Notes: generated by a model from the letters alone, not told the origin. A DNA stretch of 64,000 nt from Acanthosepion pharaonis (GCA_903632075.3 CAHIKZ030000955.1:573501-637500); one strand, 5' to 3'. Positions 32,948 to 44,873 are shown, counted from the stretch's first letter. Program-made: numbers and translations.

Positions 32948-33248
32948 TCCAATTAAAAACAAAAAAAAAACATGATTTGCATTCCTAAAGCCTTTTATTT
33001 CCTATTGTAATTACTAAACACAATGCGATCGAATTTCTAGCGTTTTCATAAAATTAGCTGGGGGTGGGGAATAAATATAAAAAAATTATTTCTGCCATGA
33101 CTTTAATAAAAAACAACATTCGATCATCTGTGAATAGATTCTGAAAGTTTCATTTAACATCCGACAATTATTTTTATTTTTGAAAGATTTTCCAAATTAA
33201 TGTGTGTCATAAGAGAAACAAGGTTTTTTTTTAATCAAAATTTAGAAT

Positions 33249-33250
33249 GT

Positions 33251-33287
<37 letters not shown>

Positions 33288-33290
33288 AAA
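33249..33290. repeat. Long poly-A run
   Basis: About 37 A with one interruption, inside R1 near its right TIR. Confidence 0.9.
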
Positions 33291-33418
33291 AAACTTTGGT
33301 CATTCCTCTTTCTTTAAATAACATAAGCATTTAGATTATAAAATTTTGTTTTCGTCAAGTTTGTCGTCTTTTTCATCATGCTAATGCTCTTTTTTTAGCG
33401 ATCTCATGGAGGTACCTA

Positions 33419-34435
33419 CTAAAAAAAATAATAATTTTGCAGTTCTTATTTTGTGAGGTATAGTAAAAAAAATTGTCAAAATTCAACATTTCCTGGTTAA
33501 TTTTCATTTAACTTAATTTTTTTTCTTTTTACCGGGTGAGAATAAGGATTTTAAAAACATTCTCTAGAAAAATCGTCCTAAATCCATCAAACCAAAAATC
33601 TTTCCAATTTATTTAACAATCTACTAAAATTTTAAAGACTTGGAAATTTTTAATTTAAAAAGGTCACCAAACGAAGTCAAAACATATCCAAATTCACTTT
33701 ATGGCATAAAGTTTACTGTGATTGAATTAAAATAAAAACGAAATAACAAAATCATCTAATTTCCATTCCTTGAGGACTGTAAAATTTTTTTCAATTCAAA
33801 ATAACAAACTGATGTATCATGAAATTGAAATCATATCTGAAATTATTGAATTTTCATTTTTTTATTTATTTTATGTTAACGCTAACAAAGAATAAAGAGA
33901 AATGGAAAAAAATGGTCAGAAAATAACGATTTCTTTTTTTTTATTTTTATCAAAATTATTTGTATTTTTCCACTTACCTTTCAAATCAGAAAACACAATG
34001 AGAAAAACAAACGTAGACGATTTTATGTGCTCAAATTAAATGATTTTGTAGGAATTTTTCTCTCAAAGTACCTAATTTTTGTATTGTTCGTTCAGTTAAT
34101 ATAATATTGAAGTTGAAACGAATGACACAAAATAGATTTAAATTAAAAAAAAATGGAAAAATACGATAAAATGGTTAAATTAATTAATTTTGAGAAAATA
34201 TTTTGCATAGTTATATAAGCCGAAATAAAACGGTGTTACTCAAAATTTGGTTCCTTGTGTGTAAAAATCCTGACATTTCTTGCTATTTACAGAAGAGTTA
34301 TTCAAAAGTCGATACTTGACTTGTCTTCGTGCTCACGACTCGGTGTCCAATATGGCATTTTTGAAAAAAAAAATTTTTTATAAAGATTATATTAAATGCA
34401 AATTTTATTGAAACCAAATGATGTACTAGGTATTT
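33419..34435. other. Non-coding AT-rich spacer
   Basis: Nothing recognised. Confidence 0.5.
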
Positions 34436-34439
34436 ACTC

Positions 34440-34875
34440 TGTCTCCCCACTAAGACGAGTGTGACACAATGTCTTTTTTAAGGTGGGGACCCGAGCGCGT
34501 GCATCCAGGCCAGGAACAAAAATTGCCCGCAGCCCCGCAACCGTTGATTGCTGGCCTTGGTGCGAGCACCGATCCCACTCTCTGGCGCAATGAGAGGGTG
34601 TGGTCTCGGGCAGTTGTTCCCAGGGCCGGGCACCTCTCAGTATAATTTTCCTCAGTTGAGACTCTGTCCTTTGACGGAGTCGCCCCTGAGTGCACTCTGC
34701 CCAAAGACAGAATGTGTTACAAAGTTACAAATCACTCCGAAGAGGGGTTTACACACTTTTAAATGATTTTCTAATCGTAGCTTAGCTGTGGCACACGGCC
34801 GAGAGTGTGGAGCACCCAGCGAGGATCGAACTCACTATTCAGTAGTAGCAAAAGAAGCTTGCGAACCATTACACC
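34440..34875 (-). mobile_element. GC-rich tRNA-derived SINE
   Basis: On the minus strand the head GGTGTAATGGTTCGCAAGC (box A) and GAGTTCGATCCTCGC (box B) lie at 34.83-34.87 kb. A GC-rich body of about 350 bp follows, ending in ACATTGTGTCACACTCGTC. GC content is clearly above the surroundings. Two ORFs through it are unconserved and read as incidental. Confidence 0.58.
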
Positions 34876-34879
34876 ATTT

Positions 34880-36325
34880 CAAAATGAAAGGAAAAACGCC
34901 ACCCTGTTAAAAACTTACCAAATATCAGGGAATAAATTCAATTCTAATAGTTTTGTCAGCATATATTCATTAATGAGTTGTATAGTGAAGAATAGGCTAT
35001 TTTCAAAAATTAAATAACATTTTTAGAATGTGGAGAGAATGGAAATTATTACCATTTTAATTTTAACATAGGCCTGCTGGTACATTGGTATATTTGTGTT
35101 TGTTTTAAAATTTGTTTTGAGTAGAGTGTGGCGTGTGTGAGACTTAGCTTAACGAAAATTGGCGTGTAGTTAGACTCAAGAAGAGACATATGCTTTCCAA
35201 CTGTATAAATTTGGCTTTAATTTGCTATCTCTAACTACGCGTAAATTGTGTTATATTTGCTACACACATTTTGTCCTGCAAAAATATTTCACAGACTCAT
35301 GTAAGTCTGGGTAAAAAAAAATCTACAAAACATGGAATTCAAACAAAAGAAAATGTATTAAAAGGACATGTTAGAGAAGGATAAACGTAGAAACAAAGTT
35401 GAAATGAACAATCTACACTAGTCTGTATCTCTGAAGTACTTTTGTTTTTATCAGAGCAAAAGGAAATGTGTCTTATTGCTCTGAAAGTAAAACGAGGAAG
35501 AGCCTTTCAAATATTGTGCCATCTGTGATTATCATCAGGGGTCGGTAATCTAACAAGAAATTACATTTAATTACTTAAACACCTGAATGAAATCATCTTT
35601 TCAACACAGTGGTCCTGTAAATCATTTATGATTTAGGGAAATAAAGAAATACTAAAAACAAAACCCTGGTTTTCAAAATCCGATACAAATCAACTAAGTA
35701 TTTTATATGCATAAAGTTTCCAGTATTTAATAAATCATGAAAATTATTTACAAAAGTTTCCATTTGAAATTTTGAAAGATGCTTCATTTATTTTCAAAAT
35801 CCTAACATCACCTAGTTTTGCACATGTTAAATATACATCTCTGAAAAAATTCTGTTTAACATTTATAAAACTAAATACTATAGGATCTAGATAAAGGTTA
35901 AAACTAAAAGGACCAATACTATAATGATATTTCCAACATAGGGGATTCAAGTAAACAACAATAACTCCAAATTGTTAATCAACAAATATATATTGAAATA
36001 ACATACAAGAACAAACATACAATAAAATTGTATTCAATGTATAGATTAAGAGAAAGAAGTTGTTCCCCTTTAAATGTAGATTGATTTGTAATTAATTGTT
36101 CGAAGAAAGTTCTCTTGAGAAAAAAATGTTCAGAAATCAATATTAGAGCAAGTATGCATGCTAAGAATAAATAACACAAGAATACAATTAATTAAAAATA
36201 TGTTGTGTTATAGAATGGTTTGAACCAACAGAGTTCTGGTTTATTGTACTTGGTAAAGTCACAGAGAGAAAATGTAAGTTTGTAGTTACGAAATTCTGTG
36301 TCTGTGTGTGCGTTGAGCAAGATCA
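34880..36325. other. Non-coding spacer
   Basis: No gene, RNA or repeat family recognised. Confidence 0.5.
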
Positions 36326-36329
36326 TGGA

Positions 36330-36640
36330 TTTGTGTTGACGGCTGGGATCTTGCGACTTGTGAAAAGTCGCCTCTTTCAAGAAAAAAGTGTAGGTTCCCA
36401 TGGAAACGCGGGAAAAGTTAATCTTACATTAAAAATATGTGATTGGTTAAAAATTAACCATCACTACACTCGTACTAACAGAACAGGCAAGCAAGCTCAA
36501 AAAGTCAAAACCAAAGGATTCAAAGAAATGACTGCGATGACTAAATTGTCCTATATAAAGGTAGCAGTGATTTATTAGCCAATCGCAGGTGTGGGCGTGG
36601 AAAAACATAGCAACCACTACAAACTCATATAATATTGGGA
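36330..36640 (+). promoter_or_regulatory. Promoter-like island
   Basis: Within 250 bp: GTTCCCATGGAAAC (X-box-like, RFX-type), ATTGGTTAAAAATTAACC (inverted CCAAT), TATATAAAGG (36551-36560), AGCCAATCGC (CCAAT) and GTGTGGGCGTGG (KLF/GC-box-like). This density stands out in an AT-rich region. It lies 1.2 kb upstream of the plus-strand ZNF pseudogene and might be its promoter. A donor-like AAAAGGTAACT follows at 36724-36734. Confidence 0.4.
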
Positions 36641-37369
36641 AGAAATATTCACATATATTTTGCCCTTTTCTACAAATTGTTAATATTTTCACAAAAGAAA
36701 CTCATCATAAAAGTGTTTTAAAATTAAAAGGTAACTCATGTCAAGTGTGACACTATTGTCTTAAGAATTTTTATTTATTTATAATGAATAATTCATTGTT
36801 TTTTCTTTGGTTTTATTAAGTTTAGGGCATTTTTTATCGTGGTATGCTAATTATTATTACCAGATAAGTGGAGGTATCTAGTTGGGCCATTATCTTTCAA
36901 ATAGAACCGGAATTTAAGGCATTTAAATTATTTAAAGATGTGTTTTGTGGATCTTTTTTTTTACAAAGTTTGTTGCAGTATCTATAAAAGAGTAACATGA
37001 CATGGAAGTTAATAAATTGTAATAACACAACATTTTGATTCTACATGCAGCAAATTTAAAATTTACTTTTCTATTTGATGTTCTGTTTTTCCTTTAAGTA
37101 ATGAGCAAGTTCTGCCATCAGAGACTTCATCACCTAGGCAAACTTTTCAAAATATAGCACACAAACGAATCAAGTGGAAAGAACAGGTGTCCCAAAAAAA
37201 AAAAAAATAAAATAAAATAAAATAAAAAATAAAAAAAATAAATTATACCTGCAGAATCGCGATACCTTTGAAAGTGAAACTAAAATTAAATTAAGGAATT
37301 CAGGAATTATTTTTTATTTAAAAAAAATGCATTCATATCGCTTTTTTTGGTAGGGGGTACAATAAAGTA
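36641..37369. other. Spacer with R1 scraps and an A-rich tract
   Basis: 36.74-36.96 kb matches R1 pieces (GACACTATTGTCTTAAGAA; GGAGGTATCTAGTT; ATTATCTTTCAAATAGAA). 37190-37242 is A-rich AAAATA repeats. Confidence 0.45.
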
Positions 37370-37580
37370 CACGTTCAGTCATTTATGTGCCATGCATGAT
37401 ACATGCTTAGGCGATCATGTAACTTTTGATACACGACTGACGAGGCAGATTTTCTTTTCCTCGCAGTAGGTTGCCATTTCTTTCTGTGGTAGACCAGTTG
37501 CCATCCAAGGCTATAGAATCCAGTCTGTCCTGCTATTTATACATAGTGGGGAGGAGAAGAAGAGGATTCATACCTTTCCC
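37370..37580 (-). mobile_element. SINE-alpha, 3' two-thirds, inverted
   Basis: Complement of the SINE-alpha body and 3' end (GTGCCATGCATGATACATGC; CTGTGGTAGACCAGTTG; GAGGATTCATACCTTTCC). The head is missing; it meets an opposite SINE piece at about 37578. Confidence 0.72.
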
Positions 37581-37765
37581 AAGAAAGGCATGAATCCACC
37601 TCTTCCTCCCTCAACTATGTTAGTTAGACTTGTAGCACTACATCATTATTATCTGAAATAAAATTCTTACAATGTAAAAATATTTTCTGGCTTTAAATAA
37701 CCTGAAAAGAATTGATATTCTATAGAAAATGAATGAATCAATCAACAATCAAACCAACTTCAAAA
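37578..37765 (+). mobile_element. 5S/tRNA-family SINE tail
   Basis: AAAGGCATGAATCCACCTC, CTTGTAGCACTACATCATTATTATC and the tail GAATTGATATTCTATAG match the SINE tails at 2.4 and 47.5 kb. It ends where the ZNF exon begins and seems to have replaced the expected splice acceptor. Confidence 0.55.
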
Positions 37766-37779
37766 AAATTATTTTATTC

Positions 37780-39067
37780 ATTTACTTAATTTCTCAACAT
37801 CAAAAATTTGAATGGAATTAAGAAAAAGAAGGCAAACAATTCAAAACTAGACTGAAACTTGTGGGCATAAATTGTCTTATAGTTTAAATTTAAGAGACAC
37901 TTGAATATGCCCACCGTAGAGAACACATATTCTTCTGAAGTATGTAATTCCTGATTTTCATTGCTATTTACATCTGACTGAAGAGATGCAAACACACAAT
38001 GGAGAAAAAACATTTTCTTGTGAAATATGTGGATCTTCCTTTATACAAAAGTTGGATTTGGTCCATCATATGAAAACACATACTGGGGAGAAACCATATT
38101 CATGTGAAGTGTGTGGATCTTCCTTTTCACAGAAGTCACACTTGGTCTAAAATATGCAGTTCTTCTTTTCCATGAAAGTCACATTTATTGGAACATGGCC
38201 GAATCCACATTGGTGAAAAATCATACTCTTGTGAAGCATGTAACTCATCTTTTTCACAGAAATCAGATTTGCTCCAACATGCAAACACTGGAGAGAAAAC
38301 CACATTCTTGCAAAGTGTGTGGATCTTCCTTTTCACAAAAGTCGCATTTACTGCAAGACATGCAAACACATACTGGAGAGAAACTATATTCTTGTGAAAC
38401 ATGTGGCTTTGTTTTTTCATGGAAGGCAACTTTGGTCCAGCATATGCAGACTGTAGAGAAACCACATTCTTGTGAAGTATGTGGATTTTCATTTTTATTG
38501 AAATTAAACCTGGTGCAACATATGCGAACACACACTTGAGAGAAGCCATATCGCTGTGAAATATGTGACTCTTCTTTTTCACTGAAGTCATATTTAGTGG
38601 AACATATGTGAACTCACACTGGAGAGAAACACTTTTCCTGTGAAGTATGTGGATCTTCCTTTGCACAGAAGTCAGATTTGGTTCAGCATATGTGAACACA
38701 TACTGGAGAGAAACCATATTCTTGCCAAATTTGTGGATCATCCTTTTCATGGAAGTCAAATTTGGTGGAGCATAGGGGTATACACAGAGTAGAAAAACCA
38801 TATTCTTGTAAAATATACAGTTTGTCTTTTTCACAGAAGTCACATTTGTTGCAGCATATACAAACACACTGGACAGAGTCAGTACCTTTGTGGAGTATGT
38901 GAAACTTTTTCTCGGATGTCACATTTGGTTAATTACATGTGAACACACACTGGAGAGAAACCATATCCTTGTGAAGTGTGTGGATCTTTCTTTTCAGGGA
39001 AATCAAATTTAGTTTGGCATTTGCAAACACATACTGGAGAAAAGGCCAAATTCCTCTGTAATGTGTA
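37780..39067 (+). pseudogene. C2H2 zinc-finger pseudogene, about 13 fingers
   Basis: The N-terminal segment (37.85-37.98 kb, AATTTAAGAGACACTTGAAT, CCGTAGAG) matches the 59-kb gene exon. A 54-residue ORF (37986-38150) gives two fingers and stops in the helix (HLV, stop). Another stretch (38111-38539) holds about four fingers, including PHSCKVCGSSFSQKSHLLQD and ETCGFVFSWKATL, then ends at a GGA-to-TGA change. Further fingers run to 39067 in frame except for a missing AC in the linker near 38870. In-frame TGAs at 38609, 38693 and 38940 all replace the inter-histidine Arg. No intact product is possible. The acceptor is gone, apparently because of the SINE tail at 37.6-37.77 kb. Confidence 0.8.
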
Positions 39068-40639
39068 AATCTTACTGTTTTGTAAACTTTTGCTCAATAT
39101 ATGAACATTAATGGAAAGTAACTTTAGTGTTTCATGTTTTTAAATGTTCATTTTTAACAGTTCAGTAACACAAATACATAGCTGGACATACACTAAATCA
39201 AAACTTAACCTGGGTCAGATTTTGATGATTATATCAGAACACTGAACAGAGATACATATTAAGTTTTGAAAATATTTAGACCTGGATTTTGTTGAATGGA
39301 ATATCCCACTCTCCTAATTACCTACTGTGGACCGACTATATCAGTAGATATATATACTAAGCACAGGATATAACTGGCAAACTTGCTTCAGGAATTACTA
39401 GCCTGCTAACTGATTCCCTGTCTTTCAGTAGTGTATTCTCTTTTACAATAAACCTCTCTTTCTTTCATCTATGCCCATGTTGCTGTTCTTTTCACTCGAG
39501 TACCACCTTTGTCTGATTGTAACTTTCTTTAAGGATACAACAGATTTTCAACAAGGTAAAGTGTAAATATCATATAAAGCAGTCATACTGAAATTAATGT
39601 TTACCCCACTAAATTCTTTCTAGTATTGTTTTCCCTGTTGCTGCAATTTTTATGAGGGTGCAAAAACATGAGCACCTACTGTTTTAAAATTGTTATAATA
39701 TTCTATGTATTGTGTGTATAAATTTTATTTTTTGTATACTAATAAAAGAATGGATGACTAATAGTTTGATGTAATGCATTTCATTTTGATCTAATGCATT
39801 TCATTTTGCATGCATGCTTTGATGTTGAAAACAAAAAAAAAATTGAAACACAAAATAAAAAAAATCCTAAAAAAACAAATACATTAGCAATTTAACATAC
39901 TTTAATTTTTATTATTTTTTGGAGTTCTGGTGTGTAAAGCAAAATGGCTAAGAAGGCTTTCATTTTATAAAAAAGTGATGTCTTTCCACATGTTTATGAG
40001 TAGACACCAGCATTTGTTTGCTTTCTTTCGCCTGACTAGCATATTTGTTGCATTGACAAATAAAGTTATTATTTCATCATTTATAAATAGATGAACCAAT
40101 TCACTTTCAGAAAGCCTATCAGGTACATCCATGGAGCTAGTAGCTTTCAAAAAATTAGTCAGTCATGGATGATAGTATCTGCTCAGTAGCTAGTTGTCAT
40201 TATTGCCAGTATGGTTATAATCATTATAACTAGTATGGTTATAATCTTTGACCACTTCACCATCAATATCCACATTAGTAAAGCCTTCAAAATCATCATT
40301 GGAGTCCAAATCAAAGAAAAACTCCTGAATAAAGGATTTGTTGGATGTTGGTGCAGCCATTTTCATTTACAAAATTCACAAAAAAATTAACATAGGTTAG
40401 TCAATGCTGCATCTCATGTAGAGTGTAGAAGAATTCAAAATTTAGCCTCATTCCAAAGTGATAGTAGGTTATTTCTAGCTTAAAATACTGAAAATAACAG
40501 TTAACAAATGTTTATAGCAACCCTCTCGAGGTGACAGAACGTGCTTATTTTCACCTCCAGTTAGATAAAAAAGCTAAAAATGCTTTGAATATATTTGTGG
40601 TTACCTTTTTATATACAGTTTATTTGTAATATTTGTAAG
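39068..40639. other. Spacer with a possible LTR remnant
   Basis: 39.32-39.55 kb (TGTGGACCGAC ... AATAAACCTCTCTTTCTTTC ... GGATACAACA) has the look of an LTR R/U5 region with a polyadenylation signal, but no target duplication or second copy is seen. The rest, including 39.9-40.6 kb, is unassigned. Confidence 0.35.
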
Positions 40640-42060
40640 ACTTGTGATTTTTTAAAAATCTTTTTACCCGAAGAAAGGTGATAATGGTGTGAGGGAGTTA
40701 CTAAATGTAAAAGAAAATGAGGAAAAAGTTTAAGGAGAGAGAACAATAAAAGAATGGGAATTAAGAAGACAGAAGATAATGATTGACATGGCATTTAAAC
40801 TTGTGGGTATCAAAGTTGACTGGAAAGTAAGAGACCAGAAGAGAATTTCACAAGTGAGAAGTGTGAGAGAAGAAAATTTTGGCATAGAACTTAAGTTGCA
40901 TCTAGTAATTTCAACAGTAAAATGATACCTATTTGCCAATCTAGTACTGCATTTAAATTCATAAAGTTGAGGTGCCAAAGAGGAAAGTTCACCAGAACAA
41001 TTACCATGAAAGTTCTTATAGAAAAATCATTTATAGGAAGCTATGTTACAGCTGTGAGAAATTGACTGAAATCAAGATGCCAGGTCTGAACCAAAAAGCA
41101 TTGCAGATTCTTTGGATTTTATCAATCTCTAAATACATAGCCACATCACATGACAAGATGTGGCAACAATATTCAATATATAGATGAATGGTAAACTTAT
41201 AAATATGTAAGATAGATTCTGGAAAAAAAAAGAAATCTCTAGCACAACAATTGATTCAATCTTTGTTTTTCATGTTGACAGAGACTTAGAAGGTGCAAGG
41301 AGTCACTCTCCTGAAGCTTAGAATCAACCATGCTAATGAAAGACATAAAAATGATTAAAAGATAGCAGTTTAATTTTTGAGTCATTAAAATTAACAAGCC
41401 ATTTCCTGTCCCAGTTAACAACAGTTTGAAGATCATTTTTGAGATCAGCTACCAATTTTACCTTATGAAACCATTTAGACAGGAATAAGTAGTTCTATCA
41501 TCAGCATAGATATTGAGTTGAGAGCTGATGATATTGAGAATGTTGTTGATGAAAATTAGGAACAATGTTGGTCCAAGGATATCGCCCCCAGTGACACCCA
41601 TACTAATACAAAAAGATCTTGAAGAGTGGCTATTCAAGATAACTTTAATTTTGCAATTTGATAAGAAAGATTAAATCAGTTCTAAAATTTGTCCAGAAAT
41701 AACATAACCTTTTACCTTGTGAAGTACACCAGTATGCCAAACACTGTCAAATTCCTTTGAGATATTCAAAACAACAACCCAAGCTTCTCCATTCTTATCT
41801 AAAGCTTGATAGACTCTTTCAGTAATAACCATTAATACATCAGCAGTTGAATGAGAGAAGCAAAAGCCATATAGTTTATCTGAAAGAAGATACTGTAAGG
41901 TGAGAGGCTTAACCAATTCAGAGTTGATTAGAGCTTCTAGTACCTTGCCAAAATGAGGTAGAGGGTTAATATGCTGATAGAAGGGTCAGATAGTTCATCT
42001 GAATTCTTAAAGATGGACTATAGAAGAGGATTTCAACAAACAGAAAAGCAAGAAAGTGGG
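40640..42060 (-). mobile_element. LINE, Jockey/CR1-type, longest RT copy, decayed
   Basis: Minus strand, 5' to 3': an ORF (41671-41916) with LLSDKLYGFCFSHSTADVL, then VVLNISKEFDSVWHTGVLHK (RT motif A, Asp present). The catalytic YADD box is intact at 41497-41508, followed by TTYSC. Next comes a broken thumb region (41239-41436) and the C-terminal LYEFKCSTRLANR block (40730-40978). The 3' end is near 40640. Frames shift many times, so no enzyme is made. Confidence 0.8.
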
Positions 42061-42200
42061 GAGACGAGGAACTAATTCAAGAGCAAATTTATTAAGGACT
42101 ATTGCAGAAATATCATGTTCACTTGCTTTATGGGGAATTTAGAAAATTCTCAAGATTAATTATTTTCTTTTATAAATATGAAGTTAGAACAAGGATCCAT
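42061..42200. other. Short unassigned spacer
   Basis: Possibly 5' LINE remnants; not readable. Confidence 0.3.
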
Positions 42201-42204
42201 AGTC

Positions 42205-42475
42205 TTCACATTAGGGATGTGCAGGTGGGGCAATTGAATGAGAAATTGGTGAGACATGTTCAAATTCTGGTTGAGTTTGTTAGATTCATTTTCATATAAA
42301 TACCCTTCCAAAACATATAAATCCACCCCTCTCCCCCAAATATGGGTTAAATACCTCGGAACACTGAGCTCTCTAGCTGTGGTTGTTAACCAGTGTAAGT
42401 CTGAATTCAAAATTGCTTGTACCTGTGGAGTCCACAATTACGCCTTGAAAGTTTGAATGCTGTAACCACAATTGA
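42205..42475 (+). mobile_element. tRNA-type SINE
   Basis: GATGTGCAGGTGGGGCAATTGAATGAG and TGTTCAAATTCTGGTT give the box A/box B layout of the local SINE body, followed by TATAAATACCCTTCC and CCCAAATATGGGTTAAATACC. The head upstream of the tRNA part is absent. Confidence 0.55.
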
Positions 42476-42584
42476 GGTCAACTTGGACCATACAGTAACA
42501 TCATCTTCAAATAGGTCAATGTCTATTTCTTTTGATTGAATCAAAATATATTGTAGGGTGATATCTCTTGCTCTTACAGAGTGT
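42476..42584. other. Short spacer
   Basis: Nothing recognised. Confidence 0.3.
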
Positions 42585-42965
42585 TGATGTTTGCCTTTTT
42601 ATTGATTGATTTGATTTTTATGCCTTATCAACCCTTTGCACCTTGAAAATATTTTTAGATTGTAGGAATATATATATATTTCTTTTTTTGGAGATAATAA
42701 TTTATTGATACAAATTTTACTGTTTAACCCATAGCTGGGGGAGAAATGGTGGATTTATACCTTTCCCAAGGGTATTTGAATGTAACTGAATATAACAAAC
42801 GCAACTGTAATTGAAACTTTGCTCTCCAATTAACAATTACAAGCCATTATCCATTACACCACCTGCACATCCAAGCTTAAAGCACCTGGTATTCCCAAGA
42901 CCTCACCCATTTAATTGCTGATCAGGTTTGACATTGCTTAACTTCAGTGATTGTATGGGAACATG
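42585..42965 (-). mobile_element. 5S/tRNA chimeric SINE, near full length
   Basis: Minus strand: a 5S-rRNA-like head (GTTCCCATACAATCACTGAAG, GTTAAGCAATGTC, GATCAGCAATTAAATGGGTG, TGGGAATACCAGGTGCT) is followed by a tRNA-like unit (GTGCAGGTGGTGTAATGGAT, box A; box B decayed). Then come the shared body (ACCCTTGGGAAAGG; CCCAGCTATGGGTTAAAC) and the tail with AAAGGGTTGATAAGGC. About 380 bp. Confidence 0.72.
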
Positions 42966-43039
42966 ACTAAGTTATATCTTTCTTAAATAGATGTTTTTTA
43001 ACCTTACAGGAAGAATATATTGTTCGAGTCCTGATGTTA

Positions 43040-43690
43040 TTTCATTTTGTTTTTTTAATCATTTCCCTCCAAGTAAGGCAATAAAGTCACTAAAATTACT
43101 GAGCCTGAGAGAATATGAGAAAAAGAAAACTTTACTAGGGAGAGAAAACAATAAAAGAACAAGAATTATGAAGATGGAAGATAATGATTGACATTGCATT
43201 CAAATTTTTGAAGATCAAACTTGACTGGAATGGAAGAAGCTGGAAGAGCATTCCATAAGTAAAAAAATTAATGAGAAGAAACTTTTACCATACAACTTCC
43301 AGTTACATCCAACCATTTCAACTATAAAATGATGAAAACTTGCTGACAATCTAGTACTCTGTTTAAATTCATAAAGTCTCGGTACCAAAGTGGAATGCTC
43401 ATCAGAACAAGTATTATGAAAGTAATTATACAAAAGGCATAGGGAAGCAATGTTACAGCAATGGGAAAGAGACTGAAGCTGAGATGCCAGATCAGGACCA
43501 ATAACATTGCAGATTCTTCTTTTGATTTTATGTAGAATCCCTAAATACATTATCTGAAGCACCAGACCAGATGTGGCAGTAGTATTCACTGAATGGATGA
43601 ATGCTAGTTTTACAAATGTCTAAGTTAAATTCTGGCAAGAAAAATTGTCTTGCATGATACAATGAACCAACTTTCCTAGAAAAAATGTAT
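43040..43690 (-). mobile_element. LINE 3' end, Jockey/CR1-type
   Basis: Minus ORF 43215-43589: LGILHKIKRRICNVIGPDLA, ASLCLLYNYFHNTCSDE, RLYEFKQSTRLSA. The 3' UTR ends near 43060 with the CTTGGAGGGAAATGATT form of the family end and a short A run. 5'-truncated near 43690; one frameshift in the Phe-rich end. Confidence 0.75.
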
Positions 43691-43924
43691 CATTCTTTCT
43701 TATGGTAGGCATGATAGAATATTATATTAAATATTAGGTACCATAATTCTGTGTGCATAAGATACAGGTTTTTTTTCATCCAAATTTGTGTTCAGAATTC
43801 TGCTGCATCTTATACTTTAGTTTAGAACACAATCGCCATTTTTTCAAGGACTAAAAATAGACAGAATCAAGTTAAATTGGATCTTTCACCAGATAGATAA
43901 TATCTATCTTATGGCGTATTGCAA
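43691..43924. other. Short spacer
   Basis: Nothing recognised. Confidence 0.35.
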
Positions 43925-44315
43925 CTTAAGGAAACGATTGATTGATTTGCTTTCCATGGCCTACTAACACCCTGCTGATTATTAAAAGCCAGAAAACATT
44001 TTTAGATTGTAAGAATATTTGGGGGAGATAATTATGTTTTAGTGATACAAGTCTTACTAATTAACCTATAGCTTGTGGGAGAAGAGCTGAATTCATACCT
44101 TTCCCAAGGGTAATTGCATGTATGTGAATATAATGACCCCAACTGAAATTGAAACTCAGCTCTCTGAATAAAATTTCCATCATTGTCCACTACACTACCT
44201 GTACACCCAAGCTTATACCACCTGGTATTCCCAAACAGCCACCCGTCTAGGTACTGACCAGGCTTGACATTGCTTAACTATGGTGATTGTATGGTGTTTC
44301 AGTGTGATGTAACTG
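43925..44315 (-). mobile_element. 5S/tRNA chimeric SINE, near full length, second copy
   Basis: Same order as at 42.6-42.97 kb: 5S-like head (CACCATAGTTAAGCAATGTC, CTGGTCAGTACCTAGACGGG, GGGAATACCAGGTGG), tRNA-like unit with CCACTACACTACCTG (complement) and box B decayed, body and tail. The two copies are 1 kb apart, same orientation, on either side of a LINE. Confidence 0.72.
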
Positions 44316-44871
44316 TAAGCCATACCTTTTTTTTATATAGATTTTTTAATGTGACAGGAAGATTAGATTTTTTGATTCTTAACATTATTTATTTTTGTTT
44401 TTTGTCATTTCACTCTGAGTGTCAGTTCTATATGTCCGTAAGCATCATAAGGAAATATATCTTTTAAAATGCTATAAGTTTGAGTAGGCATAGACATGTT
44501 GAGGAAATTAAGTCACTTTAAATACTAGTTTTTTGAGATTTGTTCATAATCTACTGACACATGTCAATCACATTTATTACTAATTGTCTAAATAAAACCA
44601 TAGGCAGGTTTCAAGCATCATGCATAGCATTTTGATAATTTTCTTTGTTCTACAGTCAAGTATGTTTTATATGTGAAAATGAGCTTTTTTCATTGGAATT
44701 TCTCTGCTTTTTTTTAAACTGCATCTTATACTCCTAAGGATTATAGTAATAAAATGTGTTCAGTTTATTTAGATTATCTTACTTTGTACAGTGTCTACAA
44801 GGTCATTCTTTATTTGCTGAGGATTGCAGAATCATGAAACGTAGGCTTACAAACTCACATTCATACAACTA

Positions 44872-44873
<2 letters not shown>

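Larger units (their letters stand above)
31205..33416. mobile_element. R1 DNA transposon, 2.2 kb, long TIRs, with nested insertion
   Basis: Ends are GGTACCTCCATGAGATC... and its complement (..GATCTCATGGAGGTACC, 33411-33416), flanked by TA (31203-31204, 33417-33418). The interior follows 17.4-19.07 kb in order, including the palindrome and CCTTCTACGGAAGGAGAGAA. It differs by a nested 304-bp MITE (31.84 kb), a ~200-bp insert near 32.70-32.94 kb and an expanded poly-A. No transposase is present. Confidence 0.7.

Noticed and set aside
34805..34875. Possible tRNA gene (minus strand)
   Set aside because: Boxes A and B are good but the acceptor arms do not pair and the GC-rich body continues as in a SINE.
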